Positions 61,601-64,000 of a DNA stretch of 64,000 nt are shown here, piece by piece. Both the position numbers and the translations under genes were made by a program. The notes beneath the pieces are model-generated. The model had not been told where the DNA came from. It worked only from the letters and a program-made list of their open reading frames with translations, and made no database searches. Positions within the stretch are counted from its first letter, which is position 1, and every line of letters starts with the position of its first letter. Origin of the DNA: Scatophagus argus (taxonomy: Eukaryota; Chordata; Actinopteri; Scatophagidae). Location of the stretch: NCBI RefSeq assembly GCF_020382885.2, contig NC_058502.1:7883501-7947500 (forward strand), read 5' to 3'.

Positions 61601-62574
61601 TTCAACAATACACTCTTTGACGGTCTCTGCTTCTAATCTATTTTCTTTATCCATTTCTTGCCCAATTTCTATCAGATTATGCTGGTCTTCTGACAGATCC
61701 TGCTTGTCCCTTACCTCCTCCACCTCACAGACTGCCCCCTTATTCCTGTCTTGAATGAAGATGAGCTGCTCATTTGTCCCATCTTTCTCCTCCTCTGCAG
61801 ATCCCTCCTTCTGTTCTGGCAAAATGTTATTTTCACCTGCCAACTTAGACCTATCTTTTGTTATCATCTCACACTTTCTTTCCACATTTTTAATAAGGTC
61901 CTGCTCTACCCACTTTTCCACTAATCCATCTCCCCCTGCTAACTGTGCTGCGGCCATCTCAACAACCTTCTCTATTTCTTCAGTCACTTCCCTTTCATCT
62001 CCTTTCAAACTTGCATTCTCCTGTACCCCATTGGGGGCATCAATCTGTGCTCCTCCACCTTCCATCTGTGCTCTGTCAGGCGATGAAGGGGTTATTGATG
62101 ACACCGATGAGAGTGAAGGGGAAGATGTGGAATGAGCCATGTCGATGTCTAACTCACACATTGTGGGGATGGAGTGTGACTTGGGCCTGTGGCTCAGCTC
62201 CATTTCTTGACAAGACCTGTCCTCCTCCTCACTTAAAAGAAGCTGGTCGTTCAGAGCAATATGGGGCTTCCTGACCTTGGAAGGAACAGGATCAGGGAGT
62301 TCAAAAACTGGGATGGACAGGGCGAGCTCACAGGGTCTGGGGGGGCTCCTAGGGGGACTGTCTGGCTCTCCACCACTGGGCTCTATTTCCGGGCTCCAGG
62401 GCAGGGGCTGAGACTGAGAGTTGGGCAGCAAAGGGATGTCTGGTTCTGGGTAATGCTGGGGTTGGTAGTGCGCAAGGGATGGGTTGGGGGTGACAGGGAG
62501 TTCGGGCTCCAGGAAATGTGGGTCAGAGTGCAGCGCAGCAGGGGACTGCAGCTCCGCTAGAATGCTCTGATAAT
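58605..62574 (-). CDS. ank3: ank3 (ankyrin-G), C-terminal coding exons, partial
   Basis: Exons 61074-62574, 60736-60898, 60307-60387, 59847-59930, 59608-59721 and 58605-58676 join in phase into about 670 residues ending DKKLHS and TAG. This is the region after the death domain; ankyrin repeats, ZU5, UPA and death domain lie right of the window. The start, DYQSILAELQSPAALHSDP, parallels human YPSLQVELETPTGLHYTPP. LLDRRESQENSSDSITSSSR parallels LLDRLDDSPDQCRDSITSYL. The end resembles human KKSHS. HYMDHDGNLISRKVIRKVIRR matches the 'DEHGHTVVKK..RKIIRR' motif of ankyrin tails. Ankyrin-G anchors ion channels to spectrin at axon initial segments and nodes. The 1.5-kb exon carries a long Glu/Lys-rich stretch with no human counterpart I recall. 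Synteny favours ank3 over ank1 and ank2. Confidence 0.88.
59608..59721 (-). CDS. ank3: ank3 coding exon (RKVIRR motif)
   Basis: 38 codons starting VIRKVIRRVSTPTPENQGGD and ending PEDGSE; acceptor GAGCAG, donor GTTGGC. Confidence 0.85.
59847..59930 (-). CDS. ank3: ank3 coding exon (ankyrin-tail motif)
   Basis: 28 codons, GEQAKNIPGESMTEQHYMDH DGNLISRK, donor GTAACG; matches the conserved tail motif of vertebrate ankyrins. Confidence 0.88.
60307..60387 (-). CDS. ank3: ank3 coding exon with NAGNAG acceptor
   Basis: QRVSVDSGSEEEQTVTTRIF RRRLILK, donor GTATCT. The acceptor reads CAGCAG, so the exon may begin at 60387 or 60384, with or without the first Gln. Confidence 0.85.
60736..60898 (-). CDS. 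ank3: ank3 coding exon (Ser-rich)
   Basis: QENSSDSITSSSRGESGRSR ... EGALVSEKKVQ; acceptor CCAACAG, donor GTAATG. Confidence 0.9.
61074..62574 (-). CDS. ank3: ank3 1.5-kb acidic C-terminal exon
   Basis: Acceptor CTACAG ends at 62575 and donor GTAAAA at 61073. About 500 codons: a Pro-rich first third, then an acidic Glu/Lys/Asp-rich stretch with an uninterrupted Glu run (from about 61328-61363), then SVSSDLLDRRE. The frame has no stops across 1501 bases and its phase fits the next exon. Confidence 0.9.
61328..61363 (-). repeat. ank3: coding (GAG)n microsatellite in ank3 (poly-Glu)
   Basis: On the coding strand (GAG/GAA)n encodes an uninterrupted run of about 11-12 Glu within the acidic exon; in-frame length variation is expected. 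Confidence 0.9.
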
Positions 62575-63113
62575 CTGTAGGTGACAGGATGACAAATGTA
62601 GAGACATACACACACCGAAGCATGCCACAAAAGAAAATAACCCACCACAAACACACACACACCCTAAAAAATACACCGTATGATGTGTACAATGGCACCA
62701 TCGCTGAAGTGTGGAGCATGTAACCAGACAGCCGCTAGCCCAGACGGTCAGCAGTTACTGTCTAGTGGCAGTATGGCAAACTAATGTCAAAGTAAAATGT
62801 AATAAATACATTCAGTACATTTTAGTGTATTTGCCTGAAATGCCATATTTAACACAAATAATAATAAAATTTCAACAATATAAAATATATACATTCAGAT
62901 TGATGTCATGCTTACAAGTAGTTGTTTTTCAGTGAGTGTTATGAGGTAAGACGTTATAAGTGGGACACATTAGTATTTATCACATATGTTTGATGAGTGA
63001 AAGATATTATTGTTTGCCAGGGTGTTCTGTTACATGCTCACATGAAACAGTTGACAGATGAGAGATGTGAGAAGGTATGTGGGAGGAGTAGGAACAAGAT
63101 AAATTAATATAAG

Positions 63114-63999
63114 CTAAATTAATATTTCCACCGTGGAAGGGTCAATATGGGTTTGAGTGGGAGGTGGAGGGATGGTGGAAGGCGTGCAAGTACACTGGCA
63201 AGCAGGACAGGGAGACAAGGAACGGAGAGGAGGGGAGGAAGGACCAGGGCTAGGACAACGGGACCCAGAGGGAGAGACGGGAGGGAGAGGAGACAAGGAG
63301 AGAGGGGAGACAGGGCGGGAGCAGGAGGCCAGCTGGGTCACTGAAGACTCTTTGCTTGGAGAGGCGGTGACAGAGGGTGAGGATCTGCCTGAGGGTGAGG
63401 AAGAGATGGGCAAAACAGGTATGGTGATAGATTCAGATTGGCCAATAGAGGAGGGTTCAAGGGTGAGGCAGGTGGAAGTGTCCGTAGTTTCAGAGGGGGC
63501 AGTAGTATTACTGGACAGGTCAGATGCAGATCCAGATAATGCGAGAGAGGACGAGTTTGGTTCTGCTTGTGAAGGGTTTGGAGTCAGCGTGGTGAGTGTA
63601 GGGGAGGTTGGGGCAGAGGTGGGAGAGGACGGGACAGACGCAGTTGAAGAAGGAATTGGTGGCGGAGAGTTAGCAGCAGACGAGGAAGGTAAAGGTGAGC
63701 TGATGAAGGGGATTGGGGAGGATGGGTGGGGCGAGAATGGGAAGGCAAGGGATTGATGAAGATCAGCATGGGGGCACTGAGGGACAACATGTGTGGGAGG
63801 AGGGGAGAGGAAGTCAAATTTTGATGGTTCAAATGGTGCTGGAGGTGCCAAGTCTTTGAGGGAAATGGAAGACTCATAACTCGGAGAGCGGCGCGAGGAA
63901 AAGGGACGGCAGTGAAGTGCTGAGGTGGTTGTGAGGGGAGTGGGTGGAGGTGTTGCGGTCAGTGACGGAAAGAGGGGGCTGGGTGTCTGCAGGATGAAG
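63114..63999 (-). CDS. uncertain Ser/Pro-rich open exon, possibly an ank3 alternative terminal exon
   Basis: A frame stays open from the right edge to TAG at 63116-63114, about 294 codons, Ser/Pro/Thr-rich, including RSPSYESSISLKDLAPPAPF. A possible acceptor (TCCTGCAG) ends at 63987. It does not fit between the neighbouring ank3 exons as a normal internal exon: the next exon (62574) needs a phase-1 donor and I see no good GTRAG in this frame. It could be an alternative last exon of ank3, or a low-complexity chance frame; the opposite strand is also open for 199 codons. Confidence 0.35.
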   Translation of the reverse strand, partial: FILQTPSPLFPSLTATPPPTPLTTTSALHCRPFSSRRSPSYESSISLKDLAPPAPFEPSKFDFLSPPPTHVVPQCPHADLHQSLAFPFSPHPSSPIPFISSPLPSSSAANSPPPIPSSTASVPSSPTSAPTSPTLTTLTPNPSQAEPNSSSLALSGSASDLSSNTTAPSETTDTSTCLTLEPSSIGQSESITIPVLPISSSPSGRSSPSVTASPSKESSVTQLASCSRPVSPLSLSPLPPVSPSGSRCPSPGPSSPPLRSLSPCPACQCTCTPSTIPPPPTQTHIDPSTVEILI

Positions 64000-64000
64000 G

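Noticed and set aside
61755..62560. Plus-strand frames of 99-126 codons opposite the ank3 acidic exon
   Set aside because: They mirror a long open minus-strand exon with correct splice phase; shadows.
63157..63756. 199-codon plus-strand frame rich in Gly and Glu
   Set aside because: It is the antisense of the Ser/Pro-rich frame; neither is certain, but the minus frame is longer and on the ank3 strand.

Overview
This window is a piece of a ray-finned (teleost) fish nuclear chromosome. The evidence is split vertebrate genes with GT-AG introns and consistent reading phase, protein sequences close to human orthologues, and dense teleost-type interspersed repeats and microsatellites. The gene order phyhipl(+) - fam13c(-) - slc16a9(-) - ccdc6(-) - ank3(-) is, from memory, the order on human chromosome 10q21 (PHYHIPL, FAM13C, SLC16A9, MRLN, CCDC6, ANK3), so this is a conserved synteny block. 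Many teleosts carry two co-orthologues of these genes; I cannot tell a from b copies here.

Layout. 1-8.0 kb: the last four coding exons of phyhipl, with exon 1 off the left edge. 8.0-27.6 kb: fam13c, 18 coding exons that I joined by hand into an 901-residue open frame; it meets phyhipl tail to tail. 28.0-36.1 kb: slc16a9 (monocarboxylate transporter 9), five coding exons, 498 residues, with probable non-coding 5' exons. 36.1-39.9 kb: intergenic, where human has MRLN. 40.0-54.0 kb: ccdc6, nine coding exons, 458 residues. 54.0-55.3 kb: intergenic, with a LINE tail and a tRNA-derived SINE. 55.3-64 kb: the 3' end of ank3 (ankyrin-G), including six C-terminal coding exons, one of them a 1.5-kb acidic exon, plus an uncertain Ser/Pro-rich open exon running off the right edge.

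Most notable points. (1) fam13c encodes a RhoGAP domain with the catalytic Arg, Lys and Asn in place, whereas human FAM13C, as I recall it, lacks the domain. (2) The same gene appears to have an internal start: an in-frame ATG in the 3' end of an intron gives an N-terminus resembling that of human FAM13C, with a perfect RFX X-box about 0.85 kb upstream. (3) The ank3 C-terminal region is greatly expanded by a Glu-rich exon, and next to it is an open exon of unknown status. (4) A TATA box plus a strong splice donor mark a possible small minus-strand gene where MRLN would be expected, but I could not recognise a myoregulin-like peptide.

The genes are functionally independent (PHYH partner, Rho regulation, solute transport, coiled-coil scaffold, membrane-cytoskeleton adaptor). 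No operon-like logic, virus, CRISPR array or stand-alone RNA gene was seen. Exon limits come from reading splice sites and phase by eye, not from alignments or RNA data. Gene names rest on remembered human proteins plus synteny.
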